From Seonamhaeicola aphaedonensis (lineage in GTDB: Bacteria > Bacteroidota > Bacteroidia > Flavobacteriales > Flavobacteriaceae): DNA of 64,000 nucleotides. Positions 44,710 to 53,080 of the stretch are shown one piece after another. The stretch's first letter is position 1. Each line of letters opens with the position of its first letter. Both the position numbers and the translations under genes were made by a program. The notes under the pieces were generated by a model that did no database searches, had not been told where the DNA came from, and was given only the letters and a program-made list of their open reading frames with translations. The stretch is from NCBI RefSeq assembly GCF_003386195.1, contig NZ_QRDX01000004.1, positions 186,001-250,000 of the forward strand. The letters are read 5' to 3'.

Positions 44710-45542
44710 AGATTTAAATCATTTGTTTTATTTCTAATACGATGTTTAACCAAACGTCGTATTTTTTTATAGAGGATAAATATATAATATCTTAAACTAA
44801 ATGGGATGCTTCCTAAAAAATCAAAGCCTTCTAAATAACGTTTGTTATAAGTGAGTTGTTTTCCTAAAGCATTTGAAATATTTCGGTCATGAATGATTTG
44901 TAGCCAATAAAATCCTTTGTTTACGGAAATATAAGTGACCTCTCCTAACCAAGCGGTATGCTCTTGCTTATATACCGTAACCGGGTTTTTACTTGGTTTC
45001 AAAGATTCACAAAGGCTTATGAATGGTCCAGATATGACATGTTCCCTCAAAGCCAATTTATATGCAGGCGTAGTCTGAAGTGTTAATCCGTTACACAAAT
45101 CAATAATAGCAGTCTCTTTGGTTGTAAAATGATCTTGAATAGTCTTTACAGCATCCTTATGAAAGCAGTCATCATTATCTAATCTGGTTGTAATGACATA
45201 GTTGACCCCCTTCTCTGAATGATCCTTAACAAATTGTGGTACTGTAATGTGAAATGTTTCAAAATTTTTTACATATATAGGTATAAAATTTTTAAAAATG
45301 GTATTTAAAGCAGTATTCTTATCTCTGTAAATTTGTGGTGTAGTCTCATCAAAAAACACCAGCCATTTAAAATCTTTATTGGTTTGGTTTTGTAAAGAGG
45401 GAAAACAATATGTTTCAAAAAGTTCATACCTGCTTTTTAACCAAACGTCACTATTTACCTGAGCCCCTAATTTATCTGAACCCCATATAGACTGCTTTAA
45501 ATTAAAACGCGTAATCACAAAATGATTAAAAGGCTTTGACAT
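44706..45542 (-). CDS. Putative rhamnosyltransferase (PF11316-like)
   Basis: This 278-residue protein has NHFVITRFNLKQSIWGSDKL, YCFPSLQNQTNKDFKWLVFF and VNYVITTRLDNDDCFHKDAV, the hallmarks of the putative rhamnosyltransferase family. The LDNDD stretch is the likely metal site. It lies between the two exporter genes, coupled by an ATGA overlap to wzt and 2 bp from the permease. Rhamnose is the family-level assumption. Confidence 0.8.
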   Translation of the reverse strand: MSKPFNHFVITRFNLKQSIWGSDKLGAQVNSDVWLKSRYELFETYCFPSLQNQTNKDFKWLVFFDETTPQIYRDKNTALNTIFKNFIPIYVKNFETFHITVPQFVKDHSEKGVNYVITTRLDNDDCFHKDAVKTIQDHFTTKETAIIDLCNGLTLQTTPAYKLALREHVISGPFISLCESLKPSKNPVTVYKQEHTAWLGEVTYISVNKGFYWLQIIHDRNISNALGKQLTYNKRYLEGFDFLGSIPFSLRYYIFILYKKIRRLVKHRIRNKTNDLNL

Positions 45543-45544
45543 AC

Positions 45545-46408
45545 TTAAATGGTATCTATAAATCGTTTTTCAGTGGCATTAAAAACCAGCAAACCAAAAA
45601 ATAATACTAGAACAGTAACGATAGTTGTATAGATTAATCCAGGCCAAGAAATAACCCCATCACTCAACAGCATATATCGGGCGGTTTCTATCACATAAGC
45701 CATAGGGTTATACTCCACTAACCAAGCAAAACGCGGTAATTTTTCTCGCATTAAACTTAAGGGGTACATCACAGCAGACAGATACATTAACAACTGCACC
45801 CCAAACCCAATTAAGAACTTAAGGTCTTTATATTTGGTCACCATGGATGAAATAAGCATTCCTATACCCAAGCCAAATAAGCCCATAACCATAACTAGAA
45901 CCGGGAATAGCACAATGAGTTTATTAATTTGTATCTGAGAACCCGTGCTATAATAATATACATAGAACCCTATGAAAATGAGTAACTGGATACCAAACTT
46001 CACCAAATTTGTAATAATCACAGATAACGGTATAATGACACGTGGAAAGTAAACTTTACTAAACATACCAGCATTGGCACTAAACGTGTTTGAGGTTCCT
46101 GTTAAACAGTTTTTAAAATAGGCCCATACCGATATACCAGCCAAATTAAACAAAAAAGGTGGTACGGTTCCCGTATCAATATTGGCAACTTTATTAAAAA
46201 TAATGGTAAAGGTAAGTGCTGTAAACAAAGGTTGTATTAAATACCATAATGGCCCTAAAATAGTTTGTTTATATACAGCAATCACGTTCCGTCTTACAAA
46301 CAAAAACATTAGGTCTTTATATTGCCATATTTCTTTAAAGTTGAAATCTACCAGCTTTCGCTTTGAAGAGATGGTATACAACCATGGGCTTTCTTTAGAA
46401 GTATGCAC
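45545..46408 (-). CDS. wzm: Polysaccharide ABC transporter permease (Wzm-like)
   Basis: This is an inner-membrane permease of about 287 residues and the ABC-2 type, with six helices. FNFKEIWQYKDLMFLFVRRN, YKQTILGPLWYLIQPLFTAL and LVEYNPMAYVIETARYMLL are family hallmarks. It would export the lipid-linked glycan with the Wzt-like ATPase. I chose GTG at 46408 (MHTSKESPWLYTISSKRK), which gives the usual length. The open frame continues upstream to a TTG at 46510 and would add a hydrophobic 34-residue extension that I consider unlikely. Confidence 0.85.
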   Translation of the reverse strand: MHTSKESPWLYTISSKRKLVDFNFKEIWQYKDLMFLFVRRNVIAVYKQTILGPLWYLIQPLFTALTFTIIFNKVANIDTGTVPPFLFNLAGISVWAYFKNCLTGTSNTFSANAGMFSKVYFPRVIIPLSVIITNLVKFGIQLLIFIGFYVYYYSTGSQIQINKLIVLFPVLVMVMGLFGLGIGMLISSMVTKYKDLKFLIGFGVQLLMYLSAVMYPLSLMREKLPRFAWLVEYNPMAYVIETARYMLLSDGVISWPGLIYTTIVTVLVLFFGLLVFNATEKRFIDTI

Positions 46409-46524
46409 ACTTTGGGGTTTTAATCGTGCTAAGATAACAATAAAGATACATATACCCTCTAAAATAACGTGAGTTACATGTAAAGTTAAATCTATTAAAT
46501 TGATTAACAAAAAAATAACTTAAG

Positions 46525-46705
46525 TGTTAGGTAGAGCGCAGTCGAGACCTCATTGAAATACTCCCTATTTAAAGACCTTTCGACTTGTTTCACAAGGTGC
46601 TTTCGTTGAAAATATATTTTCACTTAGCAATGCTCAAGGTGACAAGCTCCAATTTTATTGTATAAATGGAATAAAAATGAGTTTTGTACGTCGAATTCAC
46701 GTTAA
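46525..46705. repeat. Right arm of the long inverted repeat bracketing the polysaccharide locus
   Basis: This is the reverse complement of 6458-6640. The core 46575-46640 matches 6523-6588 at all but a few positions, with the same TGAAAATATATTTTCA palindrome. It lies directly upstream of the first gene of the locus, while the other arm lies just before the gene block's last member. Confidence 0.7.
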
Positions 46706-47120
46706 AATATAAATCAAATAGCCTGTTGGTTTAAGCTTTGACTACCCGAAAGAGATTCTTCGCTGTGCTCTGAATGACCAAGGAGATTCTTTCACTTCAA
46801 TATTGGGTTATCAAGGCACTTTCAATATGACTATATTTACACTTCATTAAAGTGTTGGAATGGCATCAGGTTTTTGGTGACACTTTGACAAACTCAAGAT
46901 AAATGCTCTCAATAAAAATATTTTTAGGTATATATCGTAGATCTCGATACAAATTTTATTTGTTTCATTCACTGAATTCATTGGGCTTACAGTACATTAT
47001 AAAATCTTTTAATTGAAACACCTAAAAAGTTTAACATGTTTTTAACGTAGTTATATAATACTAAAATTCTTACTTAGACGTAATACTATAACACACGCTT
47101 CGCTTTATAATAGACTTTCC
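46706..47120. other. Intergenic gap with decayed repeats
   Basis: There is no gene. Bases 46750-46860 carry AGAGATTCTTCGCTGTGCTC TGAATGACC type elements and a CAAGGCACTTTCAA phrase related to the 209-bp array at 48.1 kb. Bases 46940-46980 carry ATCTCGATACAAATT, a relic of the TCTCGATAC family. The promoter of the polysaccharide locus should lie in 46409-46700, but I see no clear TAnnTTTG box on the minus strand. Confidence 0.5.
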
Positions 47121-47122
47121 AT

Positions 47123-47176
47123 ATACAAAAGGCCTTTGTATTTAATTATTGTATAACCCGTTGTTATTTATAACAA
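47123..47176. promoter_or_regulatory. Two inverted repeats upstream of the isolated gene
   Basis: ATACAAAAGGCCTTTGTAT (47123-47141) and TTGTTATTTATAACAA (47161-47176) are near-perfect palindromes. The second ends 16 bp before the ATG at 47193. They could be operator sites or leader hairpins. Confidence 0.45.
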
Positions 47177-47192
47177 CATAAATTTTTTAATT

Positions 47193-47993
47193 ATGGCAAA
47201 ACAAAAAGGCTATATTGACTTAGAAGGTACGTTGGGAGGACTTACCTTTTATAAAAGTGGTGGACAATCTATTGTTAAAACCAAAAGTGCTATTAATAAA
47301 GACCGCATCTTAAAAGAGTCTAATTTTAAACGAACACGTGAAAATATGACGGAGTTTGGTGGTAGTGCTACGGTAGGCAAAGCATTGCGGCATGGATTTG
47401 CTACTATTATCCCTATTATGAGTGACCGTACCGTTGTAGGACGGTTAACTGCCATTATGAAACGTATTAATGCTAATGGAACAGGTGTGCGTGGTAAACG
47501 CGAATTTGATATATTAACCAATAAAGCACTTTTAGAAGGTTTTGAGTTTAACAAATCAAAGCCCTTGGAAAGTGTTTTCTTTGCTCCTTTTGGCACCCCT
47601 ACATTAGATACTAACCGAAGTATTTGTACCTGGTTAATACCTGATTTTAATACCTTGGACTATATTCATGCTCCTGAAGGCGCTACTCATTTTAAGCTTG
47701 TATTAGGCTGCTCTGTACTAAGCAATTACACTTATAACAATGACCTTAAACAATATACCCCTACAAATCCAGGCGAAAATGAAACCAGTAATATTGTTTT
47801 TAGTAATGAGATTCCCTTAACCGGACCTGTTGGTAGTGACACTACCTTAACTACCGATTTAGGGTTTTCATCTGCTCTACCTATTAGTGTAGCTGTAGTA
47901 ATTACTGTCGGTATCATCTTTTATCAGGATATTAATGGGGTGCTTTATGAATTGGCTAGTGACAATGCTATGACCATACAAGTGGTTGGTTAG
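47193..47993 (+). CDS. Conserved Bacteroidota protein of unknown function
   Basis: I do not assign a function to this 266-residue protein. It starts MAKQKGYIDLEGTLGGLTFY, then KSGGQSIVKTKSA and KRTRENMTEFGGSATVGKAL, a pattern I recall from short Bacteroidota proteins of unknown role. The N-terminal 110 residues are basic; the C-terminal half is threonine- and asparagine-rich and reads like beta strands, ending TIQVVG. It has no signal peptide. It is the only plus-strand gene between the exporter genes and wzc/wza, has its own terminator (48067-48098) and is surrounded by repeats. Confidence 0.65.
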   Translation: MAKQKGYIDLEGTLGGLTFYKSGGQSIVKTKSAINKDRILKESNFKRTRENMTEFGGSATVGKALRHGFATIIPIMSDRTVVGRLTAIMKRINANGTGVRGKREFDILTNKALLEGFEFNKSKPLESVFFAPFGTPTLDTNRSICTWLIPDFNTLDYIHAPEGATHFKLVLGCSVLSNYTYNNDLKQYTPTNPGENETSNIVFSNEIPLTGPVGSDTTLTTDLGFSSALPISVAVVITVGIIFYQDINGVLYELASDNAMTIQVVG

Positions 47994-48066
47994 CGGTTGT
48001 GTTAACTATAGCATTTAGACTATGTATCACGATAAAGTTTCTTATATTTAAGAAGCGATGTGTGTT

Positions 48067-48098
48067 GAAAACCGTTAAACTTGTTTTAACGGTTTTTA
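48067..48098 (+). terminator. Intrinsic terminator after the isolated gene
   Basis: AAAACCGTTAAA and TTTAACGGTTTT form a 12-bp stem with a short loop, followed by TATT. It lies about 75 bp after the stop codon at 47993. Confidence 0.8.
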
Positions 48099-48119
48099 TT
48101 CTACTATTAGCATGTTGTT

Positions 48120-48612
48120 TGTTTTCATATTATGGAAGAGATTCTTCGTTCCGTTTCACTACTCTCTGAATGATAGGGGATTCTTCGCAATGCTCTGAAT
48201 GACAGAGACATTTTGTTAGATTTTATGTTGTACGGTTTGGAAGGGGATTCTTCCTCTTCGATACTTGCTTTACAAGGCGCTTTCAATGCAAATTTATTTA
48301 CATTTAAATAATGCTCTGAATGATAGACATGTTTCACATTATGGAAGAGATTCTTCGTTCCGTTTCACTACTCTCTGAATGACAGGGGGATTCTTCGCAA
48401 TGCTCTGAATGACAGAGACATTTTGTTAGATTTTATGTTGTACGGTTTGGAAGGGGATTCTTCCTCTTCGATACTTGCTTTACAAGGAGCTTTCAATGCA
48501 AATTTATTTACATTTAAATAATGCTCTGAATGATAGACATGTTTCACATTATGGAAGAGATTCTTCGTTCCGTTTCACTACTCTCTGAATGACAGGGGGA
48601 TTCTTCGTTGTG
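48120..48612. repeat. Tandem array of a 209/210-bp unit (2.3 copies)
   Basis: Copies start at 48130, 48339 and 48549, each with TTATGGAAGAGATTCTTCG. Each unit contains several AGATTC...GAATGACAG palindrome relatives and a CAAGGCGCTTTCAATGCAAA phrase. The third copy stops after about 63 bp. The first two differ at only a few positions, so the duplication is recent. Confidence 0.92.
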
Positions 48613-49108
48613 CTATGAATGACGAGTCATAGCAAGTAAATCGTCATTGTTATGCGTCCCAACAGCTATTGGGAACGTGCAACCTCTTGGCATAAAGGGT
48701 ACTAAAATAGCAGATTTGTTAATACATTAAACAGATTCTTACGTTCGTTAGCTTCGCAATGTACCCTCAAGAAAGCAATGCTTTCCTTCGTGTAACGCTC
48801 AGAATGACGATTCGATACAAGATGCCGACATTGTGAAGCGTCCCGATGGCTATCGGGATGACGTGACAATCTATTTGTTTTTAAGAACAAACTAGACTAT
48901 TTATTTAACAGATTCTTACGCTCGAAATATTTCTCGCTCAAAATGACAGATTTTTTTTGTTTTGTGTATTCTATACCGATGATAAGATGTTAGACGCTCA
49001 AAAGAAGACTTAGAATCCACTGAAGAACCTTGTTGGCTCAATATTATATTTGGTAGTTTTTACTTTTGAAAATGTGTTTTGTGGATTCCTGCCTGCGCAG
49101 GAATGACA
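48613..49108. repeat. Dense palindrome cluster downstream of wzc
   Basis: Contents are a CCCAACAGC-GGGA hairpin (48658-48676) and an AGATTCTTACGTTCG arm (48732) paired with a distant CAGAATGACG arm (48808) around an inner GAAAGCAATGCTTTC hairpin. There follow a TCCCGAT-ATCGGGA hairpin with TGACG (48840-48864), an AGATTCTTACGCTCG ... AAAATGACAG element (48910-48948) and an ATTCCTGC palindrome at 49083-49108, five bases from the wzc stop. No gene is present. Confidence 0.75.
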
Positions 49109-49112
49109 GGGG

Positions 49113-51584
49113 TTATAGTTTCTTAATAAACCGCTTTGCTTTCCCAAATAAAGAGCTGTCTTGTTTTTCATGATAGGTCTCGCCATAAACTCCATAGCCG
49201 TAACCATAACCGTAACCATAGCCATAACCATAATTTTGATTGGTTTTATGTTTATAAAAGTTTAACACAAAACTGATATTTTTTAACTCGCCTTTTCTAT
49301 ATTTCGTGTTCACTAATTGTAACATGCCCTTTTTTGTATAGTCTAAACGTACCACAAATAAGGTCGCATCGGCATAATTAGATAGCTCTAAAGCATCAGT
49401 CACCAAACCTAGTGGTGGCGTGTCTAAAACAATGATATCATAAGTTTGACGTAAAGCAGCAACAAGTTCCTGTAATTTTCCTCCCATTAACAATTCGGAT
49501 GGATTGGGTGGTATAGGACCGGAAGTCACCACACTTAAGTTATCGATATGGGTTTTTTTTACTAACGCTTCAAATTGACTGTCTCCAATTAAGTAATTAA
49601 CCATTCCCTTGTCGTTATTTAAATCAAAATCATTAAAGATTTTGGGCTTTCGTAAATCCAAGCCCAGTAAAATAGTTTTTTTACCAGACAGAGCATAAGC
49701 CGTAGCAATGTTAATAGAACAAAAAGTTTTCCCTTCACCACTCACCGAAGAGGTGACCATAAGCGTTCTACCACCCTCCTTATCATTTTTCTTGTAAAAG
49801 AATTGTAAACTCGACCGAATGGAGCGAAAGGATTCGGCTACCGCCGATTTGGGTTTTTCAAAAACTACTAAATTATTGTGATATCTGTATTTTCCAATCA
49901 AACCTAAAATAGGGATGTTAGACAAACGTTCTACCTCATCGGAGCCATGAATGGTGGTATCTAATAAAAACACCACAAAAACAAGTACTAAAGGCGCAAA
50001 AAAACCAACCATGAGCGCCATCATATAATTCAAACTTTTATTAGGACCTATGGGAGGATTACCAATGTCTTTAGCCTCATCAATCATAGATATATCAGAG
50101 ACATTAGCAGCCTTCACTATAGCCGCCTCACTACGCTTTGCCAAATACACATTATAAGCCTCCTGACTTAAATCCAGTTTCCGTTGAATTTTTAAAAACT
50201 GTTGCTGATCCTCTGGTAAATTATTCAATTTAGATTCCAATTTGGCAATTTGATTATTTATGGAATTCAACTGAATACTAACCGTACTTTTAGTACCCCT
50301 AATAATTTCAAACAGCACATTTTTTTCAGCATCAATCCGATTATCCAATTCTTTGAACAAACTAGAGCCCTCTTTAGTGGTGGCTTCTAAATTTTGTCGC
50401 TCAATAGCCAAATTGGTCAACTTGCTCACACTTGCCAAAATATTAGATTCTTCAATCCCTACAGACGTTGGTGCCGCTATTTCTGTGTAATTTGTTTTAG
50501 TTCTGAGATAGGTTTCTAATACATCAAGATACTTTATCTTGTTATTTACTGCTTCCTTTTCTTTATCTAAACCCTTTAGTTTTGAAGACACTTCCTGTAA
50601 TTCTTCATCGACATCGAAGACCTTACTTTGCCTTCTAAAATCATTCATTTCTTCATTTACAGATTTTAAGTCTAAATTAACAGCGGCCAAACTACTATCA
50701 ATAAACTTGATGGTATTGGTAGCATATTGGTTTTTATGTTCTAATTCTGTTTTACTCAGAATCGCTACGGTAGCATTTAAGTAGTCTACTATTTTCCCTT
50801 TATTAGTTCCATTCATGTAAAGCCTTAACACCGAAGAAGTGTTACTACTGGGAGACGCCTTTACTACATTCTTATACTGATTAACGATTCCATCGAAATC
50901 CAAAAATTGCACATAATACTCCGATTGGGGTGTAATAGATGCTAAACTTCTTTTATGTAATGTAAAATTTGCAAATGATAATGTTACCTTATCCCCAATT
51001 TTATATGTTTTTTTAAAATTACCTTTGGGTATAGATACCCTTTCTTTTCTCTTATCAGAATAAATTTGCCCTGTACCATACTCGCTTTCAGACGTCATAA
51101 AGATTTCAAATTGTTCTTCATCTAAAAATCGAATTCCTATATACTTACCTAAAACTTGTGGATTAGACTTGTCTATTTCTAAATAGAAAGGAGCGCTCTT
51201 GTATACGTCTACCATTCTATATTTTCCTTGTATCATGTAACGCGTATAATACTGCAAAGAATCTACTACCTTTTCGTTATGTCGTCTAGTACCTAAGGTA
51301 GTGATTACTTTACCCACTTTACCGGACACCCCGCCCCAGTTAAAAGAGATACTGGTATTAGCAGTAAAAAAAGGGTTTTGGTCATTCTCAATAGAAACCA
51401 AAGCCCCTAAACGGTAGATATTTTCCTTGCGAACATTAATAGAATACGCTATTACTAAAGCGATACCAATACTTAAAACTATAAATTTCCAATGGTGTAA
51501 GACTTTAAATAAAAAGCCTTTAAAATCAAAGGTCATTCCTTTGCTTTCAACATGATCTAAATCTTCAAATTCGTTATAAGACAT
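49113..51584 (-). CDS. wzc: Polysaccharide co-polymerase and tyrosine autokinase (Wzc-like)
   Basis: This 823-residue inner-membrane protein controls chain length and export. N-terminal helix 34-49, a long periplasmic coiled-coil region (about 290-500) and a second helix (521-541) form the Wzz part. The cytoplasmic BY-kinase has Walker A SSVSGEGKT (612-620), Walker A' LLGLDLRKPKIF (639-650) and Walker B DIIVLDTPP (716-724). The C-terminus has seven YG pairs (785-798), then VYGETY, giving nine closely spaced tyrosines for autophosphorylation. It follows wza by 3 bp. The YG tract is encoded by a 6-bp-type tandem repeat. Confidence 0.95.
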   Translation of the reverse strand: MSYNEFEDLDHVESKGMTFDFKGFLFKVLHHWKFIVLSIGIALVIAYSINVRKENIYRLGALVSIENDQNPFFTANTSISFNWGGVSGKVGKVITTLGTRRHNEKVVDSLQYYTRYMIQGKYRMVDVYKSAPFYLEIDKSNPQVLGKYIGIRFLDEEQFEIFMTSESEYGTGQIYSDKRKERVSIPKGNFKKTYKIGDKVTLSFANFTLHKRSLASITPQSEYYVQFLDFDGIVNQYKNVVKASPSSNTSSVLRLYMNGTNKGKIVDYLNATVAILSKTELEHKNQYATNTIKFIDSSLAAVNLDLKSVNEEMNDFRRQSKVFDVDEELQEVSSKLKGLDKEKEAVNNKIKYLDVLETYLRTKTNYTEIAAPTSVGIEESNILASVSKLTNLAIERQNLEATTKEGSSLFKELDNRIDAEKNVLFEIIRGTKSTVSIQLNSINNQIAKLESKLNNLPEDQQQFLKIQRKLDLSQEAYNVYLAKRSEAAIVKAANVSDISMIDEAKDIGNPPIGPNKSLNYMMALMVGFFAPLVLVFVVFLLDTTIHGSDEVERLSNIPILGLIGKYRYHNNLVVFEKPKSAVAESFRSIRSSLQFFYKKNDKEGGRTLMVTSSVSGEGKTFCSINIATAYALSGKKTILLGLDLRKPKIFNDFDLNNDKGMVNYLIGDSQFEALVKKTHIDNLSVVTSGPIPPNPSELLMGGKLQELVAALRQTYDIIVLDTPPLGLVTDALELSNYADATLFVVRLDYTKKGMLQLVNTKYRKGELKNISFVLNFYKHKTNQNYGYGYGYGYGYGYGVYGETYHEKQDSSLFGKAKRFIKKL

Positions 51585-51587
51585 GAG

Positions 51588-52379
51588 TTATATGCGTTGA
51601 AAAACCAAAATAGTCGTAGTGATTAATGATAAAACGGTAGCAACCGCTCCAATATTTTGAAGTACATTGGTACCCGTACCCCAAGACTTTTGCTTTAAAG
51701 GCTTGACATAAATCATATCATTGGGCTGAATGTAGTAATAGGGAGAGTTCATGACATTAACATGGGTTAAATCGATATGGTGGATTTTTTGCCCTTCAGG
51801 GTATTGCCTTATAATCAACACATCTTTCTTATTACCTACATCAGTGATGTCTCCAGCATTCGCAATGGCTTCAAATATGTTAACACGTTCCTGATAAATG
51901 GTTTGCATGCCACTACCAATTTCACCATAGGTCGTATAACGTAGCCCCGTAAGTTTCACCGTTACAAAAATATTGGCGGTTTCCTTGAACTGGTCTGCTA
52001 ACAATTTGTCTGTGATAAGGGTTTCTATTTCTGTAGCCGTATACCCCAACACGTTCATGTCGCCTAATTCGGGGATTCTAATATTACCATGCAAATCTAC
52101 TGTAAAGCCATCAAAATAGGCCCGTTCTGCACCACTGGCGTTTAGATTGCCTATTCCAATGGGATTAAATATTTGCACATTATCCTGATCGGTTACTTTT
52201 ATGCGAATATTCAAAATATCATTGATTTGTACCCTGTAGGGTTTTTGCTGCTCTACAATTTTTTGAATGGAATCTGTTGCCTGAGATTTATTTTGAAGAT
52301 ATACCGTGTCTTTATATGGAATACAGGAAAAAAATGCTGTATTAATCACAACTAAAACAAGAAAAAACGTTCTCTTCAT
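51588..52379 (-). CDS. wza: Polysaccharide export outer-membrane lipoprotein (Wza-like)
   Basis: This 263-residue lipoprotein has a signal peptide MKRTFFLVLVVINTAFFSC with Cys19 as the lipidated residue. The export domain begins YRVQINDILNIRIKV, and SLBB-like segments follow (TVKLTGLRYTTYGEIGSGM, VNIFEAIANAGDITDVG, and VMNSPYYYIQPNDMIYV). A C-terminal helix (VLQNIGAVATVLSLITTTIL) may cross the outer membrane. ATG at 52379 is preferred to a TTG six codons upstream because it yields a proper lipoprotein signal. It is first in the wza-wzc operon. Confidence 0.93.
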   Translation of the reverse strand: MKRTFFLVLVVINTAFFSCIPYKDTVYLQNKSQATDSIQKIVEQQKPYRVQINDILNIRIKVTDQDNVQIFNPIGIGNLNASGAERAYFDGFTVDLHGNIRIPELGDMNVLGYTATEIETLITDKLLADQFKETANIFVTVKLTGLRYTTYGEIGSGMQTIYQERVNIFEAIANAGDITDVGNKKDVLIIRQYPEGQKIHHIDLTHVNVMNSPYYYIQPNDMIYVKPLKQKSWGTGTNVLQNIGAVATVLSLITTTILVFQRI

Positions 52380-52401
52380 ATTGAGGCAAGTTGACAAAAA
52401 A

Positions 52402-52409
52402 CAAATCTA
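52402..52409 (-). promoter_or_regulatory. Candidate -7 box of the wza-wzc operon
   Basis: Read on the minus strand this is TAGATTTG, a match to TAnnTTTG, 22 bases before the wza ATG. A -33 TTG at the expected spacing is not seen. Confidence 0.5.
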
Positions 52410-52466
52410 CATATTTTTTTTGTTTTTAAGCACCCTACATTATTCCTATTCATGCCCTAAACTCTT

Positions 52467-52526
52467 AAGCTCCTCCCTTTGGTCAAAGGGAGGTGGCTAA
52501 ATGCTTTAGCATTTAGACGGTGGGTT
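52467..52526. repeat. Single copy of the CTAAATGC / CCTCCCTT double hairpin
   Basis: In reverse complement it carries CTAAATGC/GCATTTAG and CCTCCCTTT/AAAGGGAGG, the family found around the DUF559 gene 30 kb away. It stands alone here, without a nuclease gene. Confidence 0.85.
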
Positions 52527-52568
52527 TAAATCAAATATATTTGCATTGCAAGTACCTTGCGAAGCAAG

Positions 52569-52928
52569 TAGCGAAGTGAATAATACTTGACAAACGCCTT
52601 TCGCATTGTCACCCTGAATTCTTTGTACTTAGCGGAATCAAAGTATAGTTCAGGGTCTATGTCTATGCTAACCAGTCTTTGTTGTTAGATGCTGAAATGA
52701 ATTCAGCATGACAAAACTAGATTAATTTGTCTTTCAGACAGCAAAACTACGAAACATAAGAATCCTATTGTCATTCAGACACTGAGAGTAACGAAGTGAA
52801 TAATACTTGACACCCCCTTTCGCATTGTCACCCTGAATTCTTGTACTGAGCGGAGTCGAAGTATGGTTCAGGGTCTATGTACATGAGTCTTCTTTAGATG
52901 CTGAAACTAGTTCAGCATGACACGACAA
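52569..52928. repeat. Two direct copies of a 140-150 bp block with nested palindromes
   Basis: Copies at 52569-52718 and 52790-52928 share GAAGTGAATAATACTTGACA at the start. Each contains ACCCTGAA ... TTCAGGGT arms that enclose a TGAGCGGAGTCGAAGTA insert, followed by an AGATGCTGAAA/TTCAGCATGACA palindrome. The gap 52380-53080 holds no gene. Confidence 0.85.
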
Positions 52929-53080
52929 GGGGATCTGTATAGGTGAATTAAGCTTGAATATAATAGTTAACTTACTTTTCTGCCCCGGGAATAATCTCGA
53001 CGCCTCACAAACACTCATCTAGTTAAACAAAAAAATGAATATATCCCCATTTTATCCCATATTTGCAAAAAAGCATTCTT

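Noticed and set aside
46409-46510. 34-residue hydrophobic N-terminal extension of the permease
   Set aside because: It needs a TTG start and exceeds the usual family length; the GTG at 46408 gives the normal N-terminus.
46409-46700. JUMPstart/ops element upstream of the polysaccharide locus
   Set aside because: No GGCGGTAG-type sequence was found on either strand in this gap.
6458-46705. Locus as a transposon or integrative element
   Set aside because: No integrase, transposase, relaxase or tRNA gene is present; the inverted repeats alone do not make a mobile element.
48125-48337. Open frames in the 48.1-49.0 kb region
   Set aside because: They follow the tandem and palindromic repeats and change with each copy; no protein family pattern.
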